In this document: positions 26,504 through 36,167 of the stretch, piece after piece
How positions within the stretch are numbered: the first letter of the stretch is position 1
Layout of the letters: every line of letters begins with the position of its first letter
NCBI RefSeq assembly: GCF_021729845.1
Contig: NZ_CP063397.1
Coordinates: 3,920,001 to 3,984,000, forward strand
Reading direction: 5' to 3'
DNA length: 64,000 nucleotides
From: Rhizobium sp. SL42
GTDB lineage: Bacteria > Pseudomonadota > Alphaproteobacteria > Rhizobiales > Rhizobiaceae
Translations under genes and position numbers: made by a program
Notes under the pieces: generated by a model
Database searches by the model: none
What the model saw: the letters and a program-made list of their open reading frames with translations, nothing else
What the model was told of the DNA's origin: nothing

Positions 26504-27760
26504 ATGAGAACCTTGATTGCAACCGCTGCACTGCTCGCAGCCACCAGCCTCAGCACTGCCTATGCCAGCGATCTTCGCATGTCCTGGTGGGGCAGCGACG
26601 ATCGCCACCTTGCCACGCAGGAAGCATTGAAGCTCTGCGGTGGCAAGTTCGGTCACACCATCGCCCCGGAATTCACCGGCTGGACCGGCCACCAGGAAAA
26701 GGTCACAACCCAGCTCGCCGGGAAGACCGAGGCGGACATCATGCAGATCAACTGGCCCTGGCTGCCGATCTTTTCCAAGAGCGGCGACGGCTTTGCCGAT
26801 CTCAACCAGTACAAGGACGTTATCGATCTTGGTCAATGGTCGGAGAACGACCTGAACAGCGGCTCGGTCGATGGCAAGCTCAACGGCTTGCCCGTCTCGA
26901 CGACAGGTCGTGTCTTCATGTTCAACAAGACCACCTATGAGAAGGCAGGCCTTGCCATCCCGAGCACCTGGGACGAACTGATCGCCGCTGCCCCGGTGAT
27001 GAAGGAAAAGCTCGGCCAGGACTACTACCCCTTCGAAGGCGCCGCACTCGACGCCAGGCTCGTCGTCATCCTGCGCACCACGCAAAAAACCGGGAAGGAC
27101 CTGATCGATCCGACCACCCACAAGGTCGCATGGACACCGGAGGAGCTCGCCGAAGGCCTGGAATTCTACCAGACCTTGGTCGACAAGGGCGTCATTGAAT
27201 CGTGGAAGACAGTAGCTGCCGGCGGCAACGCGCCACTGCATGAAAATCCGGAATGGGCCAAGGGCAAGGTCGCCGGCACCTATCAATGGGACAGCACCTA
27301 CGGCAAGATTTCCGGCCCGATGGAAGACGGCCAGGTCCTCGTTCCGGTCAAGCTGCTGACGGTCGAAGGCGCGACTACCGAAGGCGTCTATCGCAAGCCG
27401 TCCATGCTGTTTGCCATCTCGAAGAACAGCAAGGATCCAAAGGCGGCGGCGCAGGTGATCAATTGCATGCTCAACGACCCCGAGGCGATCAAGATCCTCG
27501 GCGCCACGCGCGGCATACCGTCGAGCAAGATCGCACTTGAAGTGCTGGGCAAGGAAGGCAAGATCAAGCCGGTCCAGATCGAGGCCAACAAGATAGTGCT
27601 GGAGGCAAGCGGCGTCGGGGTCTCCCCGCTTAACGAACATCCGCGTGTCACCGACGTTTTCGACAGCACGTTCGAAGCCTTCGCCTATGGCCAGGCATCG
27701 GCAGCCGATGCTGCACAAGAAATCATCGACGGCATCAACGACGCCCTGACCGGCATTTGA
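26504..27760 (+). CDS. Carbohydrate ABC transporter substrate-binding protein, TogB-like
   Basis: From ATG 26504 (GGGAGGAG about six bases upstream) the protein has 418 residues with a signal peptide (ATAALLAATSLSTAYAS, cleavage near residue 21). The mature sequence begins DLRMSWWGSDDRHLATQEAL and has the family-1 extracellular binding-protein pattern, with WTGHQEKVTTQLAGKTEADIMQINWPWLPIF. The WWG-DDRH opening resembles binding proteins of oligogalacturonide importers. It is placed between the ATPase and the GH28 gene of the same operon, so it most likely captures short pectin fragments in the periplasm. Confidence 0.9.
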   Translation: MRTLIATAALLAATSLSTAYASDLRMSWWGSDDRHLATQEALKLCGGKFGHTIAPEFTGWTGHQEKVTTQLAGKTEADIMQINWPWLPIFSKSGDGFADLNQYKDVIDLGQWSENDLNSGSVDGKLNGLPVSTTGRVFMFNKTTYEKAGLAIPSTWDELIAAAPVMKEKLGQDYYPFEGAALDARLVVILRTTQKTGKDLIDPTTHKVAWTPEELAEGLEFYQTLVDKGVIESWKTVAAGGNAPLHENPEWAKGKVAGTYQWDSTYGKISGPMEDGQVLVPVKLLTVEGATTEGVYRKPSMLFAISKNSKDPKAAAQVINCMLNDPEAIKILGATRGIPSSKIALEVLGKEGKIKPVQIEANKIVLEASGVGVSPLNEHPRVTDVFDSTFEAFAYGQASAADAAQEIIDGINDALTGI

Positions 27761-27770
27761 GAGGACAATC

Positions 27771-29282
27771 GTGACCAGCCAGTTCATCACCCTGCTGACT
27801 GCCGGTGCCCGCACGGCAACGCTGTTGATCGCGCCGGACAGGTTTCTGTTTGCCCGTGATGGCGCGCTCGACTGGCAGCTCAGCGAGGGTGATGGCCTGG
27901 TTGTGGCGACAGGACAAGTACATTCGGTCGTGCTCAACCTGGGCAATCTCGAACCAGGACGACACTACCGACTGGAAACAGCGGATGGCGGCTTTACCTT
28001 CGCCACCGCAAATGAAACAGCCCTGCTCGACATTCGCGACTTCGGCGCATCGACGGAGAGCGCAGACAATGCGCGCGCGATCCAGTCCGCGATCGCTTCA
28101 TTGCCGGCCGGCGGGACACTGCGTCTGCCCGCCGGATTATGGTCGAGTGGCCCGATATTTCTCAAAGGCGAGATGACGCTTCTGCTGGAGGAAGGCGCAA
28201 TTCTTGCCGATACCGGTTCCCGCCGGGGCCGCAAGGTTCTGCCAGCCCGTCATGCAGATGGCCGCGTGCTCGGCACGTGGGAAGGCGTTGCCGAACCGTG
28301 TTTTGCCAGCCTGATCAATGCCATCGACTGTGACAACCTGACGATCACCGGTCACGGCACAATTGACGGCGGCGGCGACCGGGGCGACTGGTGGACATGG
28401 CCGAAGGAAACCCGCGACGGGGCGCGGCGCCCGCGCACGATCTTCCTGTCCAGCTGCAAACATGTGATCCTGTCCGGAATCACGGTGCAGAATTCCCCAT
28501 CATGGACGGTGCATCCGGTCCTGTGCGATCACCTGCTCGCGGCGGGCCTGACGATCCGCAACGATCCGCTCTCGCCCAACACCGATGGACTGAACCCCGA
28601 AGCAAGCAGCGATATACGTCTGATCGGCCTCGACATCTCCGTGGGCGACGACTGTATCGCAATCAAGGCCGGCAAGCGTGATCCGCGCGGCGGGCCGGAT
28701 CGTCCGACACGGCGCGTCGAAATCAGCAACTGCCTGATGCAACGTGGCCATGGCGCGGTGGTCATGGGCAGCGAGATGAGCCGCGGCATTCACGACGTCT
28801 CGATCAGCCGTTGCCATTTTGTCGGAACCGACCGCGGCCTGCGTATAAAGACAAGGCGCGGGCGCGGCGGCGCTGTCTCGGACATCCATCTCAGCCAATG
28901 CAGGATGGACGACGTCGCAACCCCGATTGCTGTCAACGCCTTCTATTTCTGCGATGCAGATGGGCGTTCTGAATATGTCCAGTCCCGCAATCCTTTGCCT
29001 CTTTCGATCGAGACACCGCGCATCAGCAACATTACCATCCGGGATGTGGTTGTATCGGGTGCAGAGACTGCGGCCGCCGTCTTCTACGGCTTGCCGGAGT
29101 GTGAGATCGACGCGGTGTCGGTCGATGGACTGAGTATCGTCTATGCCGAAGGCGCCAAGCCCGGCTTGCCGGAAATGGCGTGCCACCTTCCACAACTGCT
29201 CCATGCGGGCATTGTCGCTGAAAACACCCGCTTCAGCCTGCTCGCCCGGCTGTCACCACATTCCATTCACCCGAACTTGTGA
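27771..29282 (+). CDS. GH28 polygalacturonase-like glycoside hydrolase, apparently cytoplasmic
   Basis: The GTG start at 27771 follows GAGGAC; 503 residues. After an N-terminal beta domain of about 80 residues, a parallel beta-helix begins with IRDFGASTESADNARAIQSAI. The GH28 catalytic set is present: Asp272 in NTDGLNP, Asp293-Asp294 in GDDCIAIK, His327 in GHGAV, and Arg358-Ile359-Lys360. There is no signal peptide, so it should act inside the cell on imported oligogalacturonides, probably releasing single galacturonate units (exo-type), rather than on polymeric pectin outside. It is tightly linked (ten bases) to the binding-protein gene. Confidence 0.93.
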   Translation: MTSQFITLLTAGARTATLLIAPDRFLFARDGALDWQLSEGDGLVVATGQVHSVVLNLGNLEPGRHYRLETADGGFTFATANETALLDIRDFGASTESADNARAIQSAIASLPAGGTLRLPAGLWSSGPIFLKGEMTLLLEEGAILADTGSRRGRKVLPARHADGRVLGTWEGVAEPCFASLINAIDCDNLTITGHGTIDGGGDRGDWWTWPKETRDGARRPRTIFLSSCKHVILSGITVQNSPSWTVHPVLCDHLLAAGLTIRNDPLSPNTDGLNPEASSDIRLIGLDISVGDDCIAIKAGKRDPRGGPDRPTRRVEISNCLMQRGHGAVVMGSEMSRGIHDVSISRCHFVGTDRGLRIKTRRGRGGAVSDIHLSQCRMDDVATPIAVNAFYFCDADGRSEYVQSRNPLPLSIETPRISNITIRDVVVSGAETAAAVFYGLPECEIDAVSVDGLSIVYAEGAKPGLPEMACHLPQLLHAGIVAENTRFSLLARLSPHSIHPNL

Positions 29283-29288
29283 AAATCC

Positions 29289-30425
29289 ATGCTGACCTCC
29301 TATTTCGACAATTACGCCCGCGACTATGATTATTACAAAGGTGGCGCCTGGTGCTACGAGGACGGCTGCCTGTATCGCGGCCTGATCAGCCTGCACGAGG
29401 CGACGGGAGAAGCCCGCTGGCTCGAGCATCTGACGCGTCTCGTCGATGGCCAGATCGGATCGGACGGTGCGCTTGCCGGATACAGGATCGATGAATTCAA
29501 CATCGACAACGTCCTTCCGGGACGCGCGCTGATCTATCTGCACCGCGTGACGGGCGACAGGCGCTATCTCGACGCGGCTCGGCCGCTCGGCCTGCAATTG
29601 CAGCATCATCCCCGCACCAAGGCGGGCCCCTACTGGCACAAGCTTCGCTATCCGCACCAGATCTGGCTGGATGGGCTCTATATGGCCCTACCCTTCAAGC
29701 TCGAACTCGCCAATGCACTTTCAGCGACCGACATGGCGTCCGACGCGGTTGATCAGTTCGCGACAGCGCTTGATCTCACATTCGACAAGGCATCCGGCCT
29801 CTATCGCCACGGCTACGACGAGGCCCGCCTCCAGGCCTGGGCCGATGAACGAACCGGCCTGTCTCCGGCCCATTGGGCGCGCTCGATTGGCTGGCTTGCC
29901 ATGGCCTTCGTGGATATCATCGACAATCTGCCGCACGGCCAGGATCGGGACGATCTCGCCATCCGCCTCGCCGCATTGAACGCGCAGCTCAGAACATGCG
30001 CTACGACCGACCACCGATGGCTTCAGGTGATCGATCATCCGGAGATTGCGGGCAATTATCCGGAAAGCTCCGCGACTGCGATGTTTGCCTATTCCCTGCA
30101 AAAAGCAGAGCGGCTAGGGCTCGGCACCGATGCCGAGCTTGGTCGCAAGGCCTTGCATGCGCTGGTCGAACACGAGTTGTACGGCGACGCCGATGGCCGG
30201 GTTCACTTGAACAATATCTGTTGCGTTGCCGGTCTGGGCCCATTTCAGGGCATCTACAGGGACGGCAGCGTCGCTTACTATCTGACCGAGGATCTGCGGG
30301 CCGATGATATCAAGGGCGTCGCGCCGCTGATGATGGCTTATGCGGAAGAACGCCGGCATCAGGCTGCGGCAAAGCCAGCACACGCAAGTGTGCCTGGAAT
30401 GGAACGGATCGGTTCCGACAGATAG
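29289..30425 (+). CDS. GH105 unsaturated glucuronyl/rhamnogalacturonyl hydrolase
   Basis: The 378-residue protein has an (alpha/alpha)6 barrel pattern. The family catalytic aspartate is Asp128 in YPHQIWLDGLYMALPF, matching the general acid Asp of YteR. A second conserved stretch HWARSIGWLAMAFVDII and GNYPESSATAMFAYSL follow. No signal peptide is present, so it works in the cytoplasm. GH105 enzymes hydrate the unsaturated uronic acid left at the non-reducing end by pectate or rhamnogalacturonan lyases; the released 4-deoxy-uronate is then a substrate for KduI, also in this locus. It starts six bases after the GH28 stop and is the last gene of the operon. Confidence 0.93.
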   Translation: MLTSYFDNYARDYDYYKGGAWCYEDGCLYRGLISLHEATGEARWLEHLTRLVDGQIGSDGALAGYRIDEFNIDNVLPGRALIYLHRVTGDRRYLDAARPLGLQLQHHPRTKAGPYWHKLRYPHQIWLDGLYMALPFKLELANALSATDMASDAVDQFATALDLTFDKASGLYRHGYDEARLQAWADERTGLSPAHWARSIGWLAMAFVDIIDNLPHGQDRDDLAIRLAALNAQLRTCATTDHRWLQVIDHPEIAGNYPESSATAMFAYSLQKAERLGLGTDAELGRKALHALVEHELYGDADGRVHLNNICCVAGLGPFQGIYRDGSVAYYLTEDLRADDIKGVAPLMMAYAEERRHQAAAKPAHASVPGMERIGSDR

Positions 30426-30639
30426 CCTTTTGCCAGTTCCACGGACGCCAGCTCCACCGATGCCGGTTTCGTAGGATGCAGCATCGCCGCCGCGAACACC
30501 GTGCCAACCGCATCCGGCAGATATTTTTTCGCCCCTTGTGTAAGAACCGAATTCGCCAGACGACAAATGTTTCGACGAGCCGAGTTTGCAAAGCGCCATG
30601 CGAAGGTTAGTCTGGGCTTTGGCGAGGGGATTTGCGACG

Positions 30640-31263
30640 ATGAAAAACAGCGGGCGGGTTGAAGCGCCATCAGCGCTTCCGGCAGCCACCTTTCTGGCCG
30701 ACGGCACCTATCTGGCCGAGTTGCGCGAACGCATGCTGAAATTTGCGGCGCTTCAGCTCTCCGATGTTTCTATGGCCGAAGATGCCGTGCAGGAAGCGCT
30801 GGCCGGCGCCTTGCGCAACGCCGGCGCCTTTGCCGGGCGTTCGGCGTTTCGCACCTGGGTATTTGCCATTCTGCGCAACAAGATCGCCGATCAGCTTCGT
30901 TTCAAGCGCCGGCAGGCAACGGTCATTCCCTTGCCGTCACCCGCGAGCGACGATGTGGAGCCGGTTTTCTTCGATATGCGTCGCCACTGGCTCCCGGAAC
31001 ACGCGCCCAGTGACTGGGGAAACCCGGAAGCGGAACTGCTCGGCAAGGATTTCTGGCGGGTCTTCGAGACCTGCCTCGATCATCTGCCGCCGGATCAGGG
31101 CCGTGTGTTCATGATGCGGGAATTCGTCGACATGCAGACACCTGAGATCTGCGCGGAGGTCGGCATCAGCATCTCCAACCTGCATGTGCTGATGCATAGG
31201 GCACGGCTGCGGCTGAGAAACTGCCTTGAAGGCCATTGGTTCGCCCCGAAGGAGACCTGCTGA
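30640..31263 (+). CDS. ECF sigma factor
   Basis: Starting at ATG 30640 the protein has 207 residues. Region 2 is seen at about residues 28-90 (DVSMAEDAVQEALAGALRN, then FRTWVFAILRNKIADQLRF, the -10-recognising helix), and region 4 at about 148-200 (LPPDQGRVFMMREFVDMQTPEICAEVGISISNLHVLMHRARLRLR, the -35-recognising helix-turn-helix). An upstream ATG at 30586 is also in frame. The stop overlaps the start of a small zinc-finger gene (TGATG), the standard partner arrangement of an ECF sigma with its anti-sigma. The stimulus and targets are not known from the sequence. Confidence 0.9.
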   Translation: MKNSGRVEAPSALPAATFLADGTYLAELRERMLKFAALQLSDVSMAEDAVQEALAGALRNAGAFAGRSAFRTWVFAILRNKIADQLRFKRRQATVIPLPSPASDDVEPVFFDMRRHWLPEHAPSDWGNPEAELLGKDFWRVFETCLDHLPPDQGRVFMMREFVDMQTPEICAEVGISISNLHVLMHRARLRLRNCLEGHWFAPKETC

Positions 31264-31463
31264 TGCTGAAATGCGAGGACGCGACAAAGTTCGCCTCTGA
31301 CGGCCTCGACCGTCGGCTCAACGCGCGCGAAACCATCGGTTTGCGGCTCCATCTGCTTGCCTGCGACAAATGCCGCAATTTCAGCCGCCAGATCCGCATG
31401 ATCAGCCGCATGAGCCGACATTTCGCAACGGGTAAGGCCGAAGACGACGCGGCATCCGATTGA
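31263..31463 (+). CDS. Small zinc-finger anti-sigma factor
   Basis: Only 66 residues from ATG 31263. The motif HLLACDKC (His-x3-Cys-x2-Cys) in the middle is the zinc-binding core of ZAS-type anti-sigma domains; the upstream segment CEDATKFASDGLDRRLNARE is the usual zf-HC2 N-terminal helix. There is no membrane segment, so it is probably a cytoplasmic, possibly redox- or metal-responsive, partner of the sigma factor it overlaps. Its stop codon directly abuts the pcaB stop on the opposite strand. Confidence 0.82.
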   Translation: MLKCEDATKFASDGLDRRLNARETIGLRLHLLACDKCRNFSRQIRMISRMSRHFATGKAEDDAASD

Positions 31464-32513
31464 TCAGGCGTCCCCGATCCGCTCGATGGAACCAAGTACA
31501 TCGGCAGCGGTCCGAAGTGCCGCACCGGTTGCAACCGCCAACTGCGGCAGGATCATCCATTCCAGCGTCCAGGCGCTGCCGGACCGCTCCTGTTCATGCA
31601 CCATCGACTGATGCAGGCCGGACAGTTGAACCGCGTTGAACCTGGCCAGCGTCACAAGCACCTCGGCCTTGACCGGATTGCGCTTGTGCGGCATCGCCGA
31701 GGATCCGCCGCCACCGCCGATCAGTGCCGTGCCGGCACCGGCCATGAGCGACAGATCCTGCCCCATCTTGCCGAGGCTGCCGCTGACCAGCGACAGCAGT
31801 CCGCCAAACTCGGCAATCACGTCACGCTGGCTATGCCATTGCGACCGGTCGGCCAGTGCCAGATCGGCGGCAAGCCGCGCCCGGACCGAAGCGGCTTTGT
31901 CACCCAGCTTATCCAGCGTACCAGCGGCGCCGCCGAATTGCACAGGCAGGCCTCCCTGAAGCCAGGGCTCGAGCATCCGTCGATACCGCCCCAACGGCGC
32001 GCGCCAGGATGAAAAGCGGTCTCCCACCGAGATCTCGATTGCCGCCTGCATGCGGGTCTGCCCCATCAGCGGCGCCTTACCGAACCGCGCGTCAAGCGCA
32101 TCGATCGCATCGACTACCGCTTCAAGCCGTGCATCAAGCAGGCGAACCACCTGCACCAGACGCAACATCAGCCCGCTATCGATCACATCCTGACTGGTCG
32201 CGCCGAAGTGAATATATTCGCCATGCGCACCCAATGCCGCGCGCCATTGCCGCACAAGCTCGGGAATGACGACGCCATCGCGCCCTGTAGCATCGCGAAT
32301 GGCATCGACATCGGGCTCGAAACGCCCCGGCAGTTCAAGGATCGCATCGGCCGCCGCTTGCGGAATCAACCCTTCCTCCGCCTCGGCCCTTGCCAGGGAG
32401 ACCTCAAATGCGAGCATCGCTTCAAGTTCCGCCGCAACGGAAAACTGCGCGGCAATTTCCCGGTCGCCGAGGAGGCCGGCCAGCATGGGGTGGTCGAAGA
32501 CGGAAATGCTCAT
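31464..32513 (-). CDS. pcaB: 3-carboxy-cis,cis-muconate cycloisomerase PcaB
   Basis: The 349-residue protein of the fumarase/aspartase superfamily has the signature GGGGGSSAMPHKRNPVKAE at about residue 265-283 and the early HFGATSQDVIDSGLMLRL region. It is shorter than many PcaB proteins (about 450), as is common in alphaproteobacteria. It forms gamma-carboxymuconolactone from 3-carboxy-cis,cis-muconate in the protocatechuate branch of the beta-ketoadipate pathway. It is the last gene of pcaDCHGB, 20 bases after pcaG. Confidence 0.92.
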   Translation of the reverse strand: MSISVFDHPMLAGLLGDREIAAQFSVAAELEAMLAFEVSLARAEAEEGLIPQAAADAILELPGRFEPDVDAIRDATGRDGVVIPELVRQWRAALGAHGEYIHFGATSQDVIDSGLMLRLVQVVRLLDARLEAVVDAIDALDARFGKAPLMGQTRMQAAIEISVGDRFSSWRAPLGRYRRMLEPWLQGGLPVQFGGAAGTLDKLGDKAASVRARLAADLALADRSQWHSQRDVIAEFGGLLSLVSGSLGKMGQDLSLMAGAGTALIGGGGGSSAMPHKRNPVKAEVLVTLARFNAVQLSGLHQSMVHEQERSGSAWTLEWMILPQLAVATGAALRTAADVLGSIERIGDA

Positions 32514-32533
32514 GGGGGCCCGCTGGATCGAGA

Positions 32534-33147
32534 TCAGATGTCGAAGAACACCGTTTCCCTGTCTCCCTGGAGATGGATGTCGAAGCGATAGGTGGAACCT
32601 TCGCGGCTGGCAATCAGGGTGGGTACGCGGACGCGGTGCTCAACCCGTGCCAGAATGGGATCCTCGGCATTGGCCGTCTCCTCGTCGCCGAAATACATCC
32701 GCGTATTCAGCCCGAGATTGATGCCGCGCGCAACGATCCAGAACGAGATATGCGGCGCCATCAGGCGACCGTCCTTGAATGGAACTCGGCCCGGCTTGAT
32801 TGTCTCGAAACGATATTCGCCGGTTGCGAGATCGCAGGGGCAGCGCCCCCAGCCGGTAAAATTCGAATCCGCACTGCCGCGCATCTCGGACGGGCTGTTG
32901 TAAAGCCCCGCGGCATCCGCCTGCCAGATCTCGATCAGCGCGTCCTTCAGCGGCGTACCCGAACCGTCGATGACGCGGCCGGTGACCGTGATGCGTTCAC
33001 CCTGCGTCTTGTCGTTGACCATCGCAGTCCCGAGATCGACGGGATAGACGCCGGTGATCTCGGCAAAATTGGGCGTCAACCCGATATGCACGTATGGACC
33101 GGCGGTCTGCGACGCGCTTTCCTTGAGGTAACCCAGAGGCTGAACCA

Positions 33148-33148
<1 letters not shown>
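32534..33148 (-). CDS. pcaG: Protocatechuate 3,4-dioxygenase alpha subunit PcaG
   Basis: Started at ATG 33148, with GGAGGG seven bases upstream and overlapping the pcaH stop by one base (TGATG); 204 residues. It opens MVQPLGYLKESASQTAGPYVHIGL, and has the dioxygenase beta-sandwich segments ITVTGRVIDGSGTPLKDALIEIWQADAAG and APHISFWIVARGINLGLNTRMYFGDE. The alpha subunit lacks the full iron ligand set and forms the substrate pocket together with PcaH. It acts in the cytoplasm, cleaving protocatechuate to 3-carboxy-cis,cis-muconate. Confidence 0.95.
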
Positions 33149-34301
<1,153 letters not shown>

Positions 34302-34309
<8 letters not shown>

Positions 34310-35114
34310 GTTGTTTTTCTCCTGAAACAAGCGGCGTGAGAAAAGCGGTAATCATCGCGGCCATCATCTCCGGCTGCTCGATGCAGGGAAGGTGTCCGGC
34401 CCCGGAGACAACCTCGTAACGGGCATCGGGAATGAGCCTGGCCATGGCCAGCACGACATCAGGCGGCGTCGCGCCATCTTGATCGCCGACGACGCAAAGC
34501 GTCGGAACCGCGATGCGGCACGCCTCTTCGGTAAGGTCGGCGTCGCGGATGGCAGCACAAGTTCCGATATAGCCGTCAACCGGCTGACGGATCATCATGT
34601 TGCGATAGCCAGGGTAGTCCAGATTGCCCGAGCGGCGGAAATGCGGGGTGAACCAGCGCTCCATCACCATATCCGCAATATGCTCGATGCCATTCGTCTT
34701 CACCGCAGCGATGCGGGCATCCCACATCTCCGGGGAACCGATCTTGGGCGCCGTATCGCAAAGCACCAAGGCCCGCACAAGATCGGGACGCCGCGCATAG
34801 AGCCCTTGCGCAATCAGTCCACCGACAGACAGACCGCAGAGCACCGCCTGGGTGACGTTCAGGTGCTCCAGAAGCCCGATCAGATCATCGACATGATCGT
34901 CGATGCTATAGGGAACGGTACCGACATCCGACAGGCCATGGCCCCGCTTGTCGTAGGCGACCAGTGGATAATCCCCCGCCAGCCGCACCAGCACATCCCT
35001 CCAGATGCGATAGTCTGTGCCAAGCGAATTGATGAACACGATGACGGGGCGGCTCGCCGGACCACCAATGATCTGGTGATGCAGCGTGATGCCGTTAACA
35101 CGAACAAATTGCAC
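34302..35114 (-). CDS. pcaD: 3-oxoadipate enol-lactonase PcaD
   Basis: I chose the GTG start at 35114, because GGAGGAG lies six bases upstream of it; this gives 270 residues beginning VQFVRVNGITLHHQI. The ATG at 35138 lies before that ribosome site. Alpha/beta-hydrolase motifs are intact: nucleophile Ser96 in GLSVGG, Asp213 region in VVGDQDGATP, and His241 in GAGHLPCIEQP. The enzyme hydrolyses the enol-lactone to 3-oxoadipate. It is first in the pcaDCHGB operon and divergent from pcaQ. Confidence 0.94.
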
Positions 35115-35186
35115 GAATGTCTCCTCCAATGCTGCCATATTGCTTGCAGCGTTTGGTTAGGTAAAATGATGTTTTCCAATCAATCA

Positions 35187-35202
35187 TTAACTCATGAGTT
35201 AT
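35187..35202. promoter_or_regulatory. PcaQ operator candidate
   Basis: The 16-base TTAACTCATGAGTTAT is a near-perfect palindrome between the divergent pcaD and pcaQ starts. On the pcaD strand it reads ATAACT-CATG-AGTTAA, two substitutions from ATAACC-N4-GGTTAA, which I recall as the binding motif described for rhizobial PcaQ. It ends eight bases before the pcaQ start codon, so the same site would control both directions. Confidence 0.7.
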
Positions 35203-35210
35203 GAATCTTC

Positions 35211-36134
35211 ATGATCGACAACCGCATCAAATTTCGCCATCTGCAAACCTTCGTCGAAGTGGCCCGCCAGAAAAGCGTGATGAAGGCGGCTCAATTGCTG
35301 AATATCAGCCAACCCGCGGTCACGAAGACGATCCGGGAACTCGAAGACGTCCTCGGGGTTGCGGTCTTCGAACGCGACGGCCGCGGCATTCGTATCACCC
35401 GCTACGGTGAAGCCTTCCTGAAACATGCCGGAGCGGCGCTGACCGCCTTGCGCCAGGGCTTCGATTCCGTGTCCCATGCCGTCCACGCCGATGCCCCACC
35501 GATCCGCATCGGCGCCCTGCCGACGGTCTCGACCCGCATCATGCCCCGCGCCATGACTCTTTTCCTGCAGGAGGACATTCCGGCACGCATCAAGATCGTC
35601 ACGGGCGAGAATGCTGTTCTGCTCGAACAACTGCGCATCGGCGATCTCGATCTCGTGGTCGGCCGACTGGCTGCGCCGGAACAGATGACCGGATTTTCCT
35701 TCGAGCACCTCTATTCCGAGCAGGTGATTTTCTGCGTTCGCGCCGGACATCCCCTGCTCACCGAAGGCTCGGCGGTATTTGCGGCACTCGAGCGTTATCC
35801 GGTGCTGATGCCCACCCGCGCCTCGATCATCCGACCCTTTGTCGAGCGCTATCTGATTGCCAACGGCATTTCGGCTCTTCCGACCCAGATCGAAACCGTG
35901 TCGGATTCGTTCGGGCGCGCCTTTGTGCGTAACACCGACGCAATCTGGATTATTTCCGCAGGCGTGGTAGCCGCCGACCTCGATGATGGCACTCTGGCGA
36001 GCCTGCCGATCGACACCAGTGAGACCAAAGGCCCTGTCGGCCTCACCGTCCGAACCGATGCCATTCCAGCCTTGCCCCTCACGACGCTGATGGGCACCAT
36101 CCGCCAGGCCGCCCGCGAGGTGAAGAGCAGCTAA
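35211..36134 (+). CDS. pcaQ: LysR-type activator PcaQ
   Basis: The 307-residue LysR protein has an N-terminal winged helix-turn-helix (RIKFRHLQTFVEVARQKSVMKAAQLLNISQPAVTKTIRELEDVLG, about residues 3-48) and a C-terminal effector domain (about 90-300). The RIKFRHLQTFVEVAR start is typical of PcaQ/GbpR-type LysR proteins. It lies divergent from pcaD, as in other rhizobia, where PcaQ activates pcaDCHGB in response to beta-carboxy-cis,cis-muconate and related metabolites. The gap to pcaD carries a good operator candidate. Confidence 0.92.
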   Translation: MIDNRIKFRHLQTFVEVARQKSVMKAAQLLNISQPAVTKTIRELEDVLGVAVFERDGRGIRITRYGEAFLKHAGAALTALRQGFDSVSHAVHADAPPIRIGALPTVSTRIMPRAMTLFLQEDIPARIKIVTGENAVLLEQLRIGDLDLVVGRLAAPEQMTGFSFEHLYSEQVIFCVRAGHPLLTEGSAVFAALERYPVLMPTRASIIRPFVERYLIANGISALPTQIETVSDSFGRAFVRNTDAIWIISAGVVAADLDDGTLASLPIDTSETKGPVGLTVRTDAIPALPLTTLMGTIRQAAREVKSS

Positions 36135-36167
36135 TGCGTCGCCTGGCCTAAACTTGACCAGATCCGG

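Noticed and set aside
25469..27946. Very long minus-strand open frame opposite the ABC ATPase, binding-protein and start of GH28
   Set aside because: It is antisense to three clearly recognisable genes, has no domain, and arises from high-GC codon bias.
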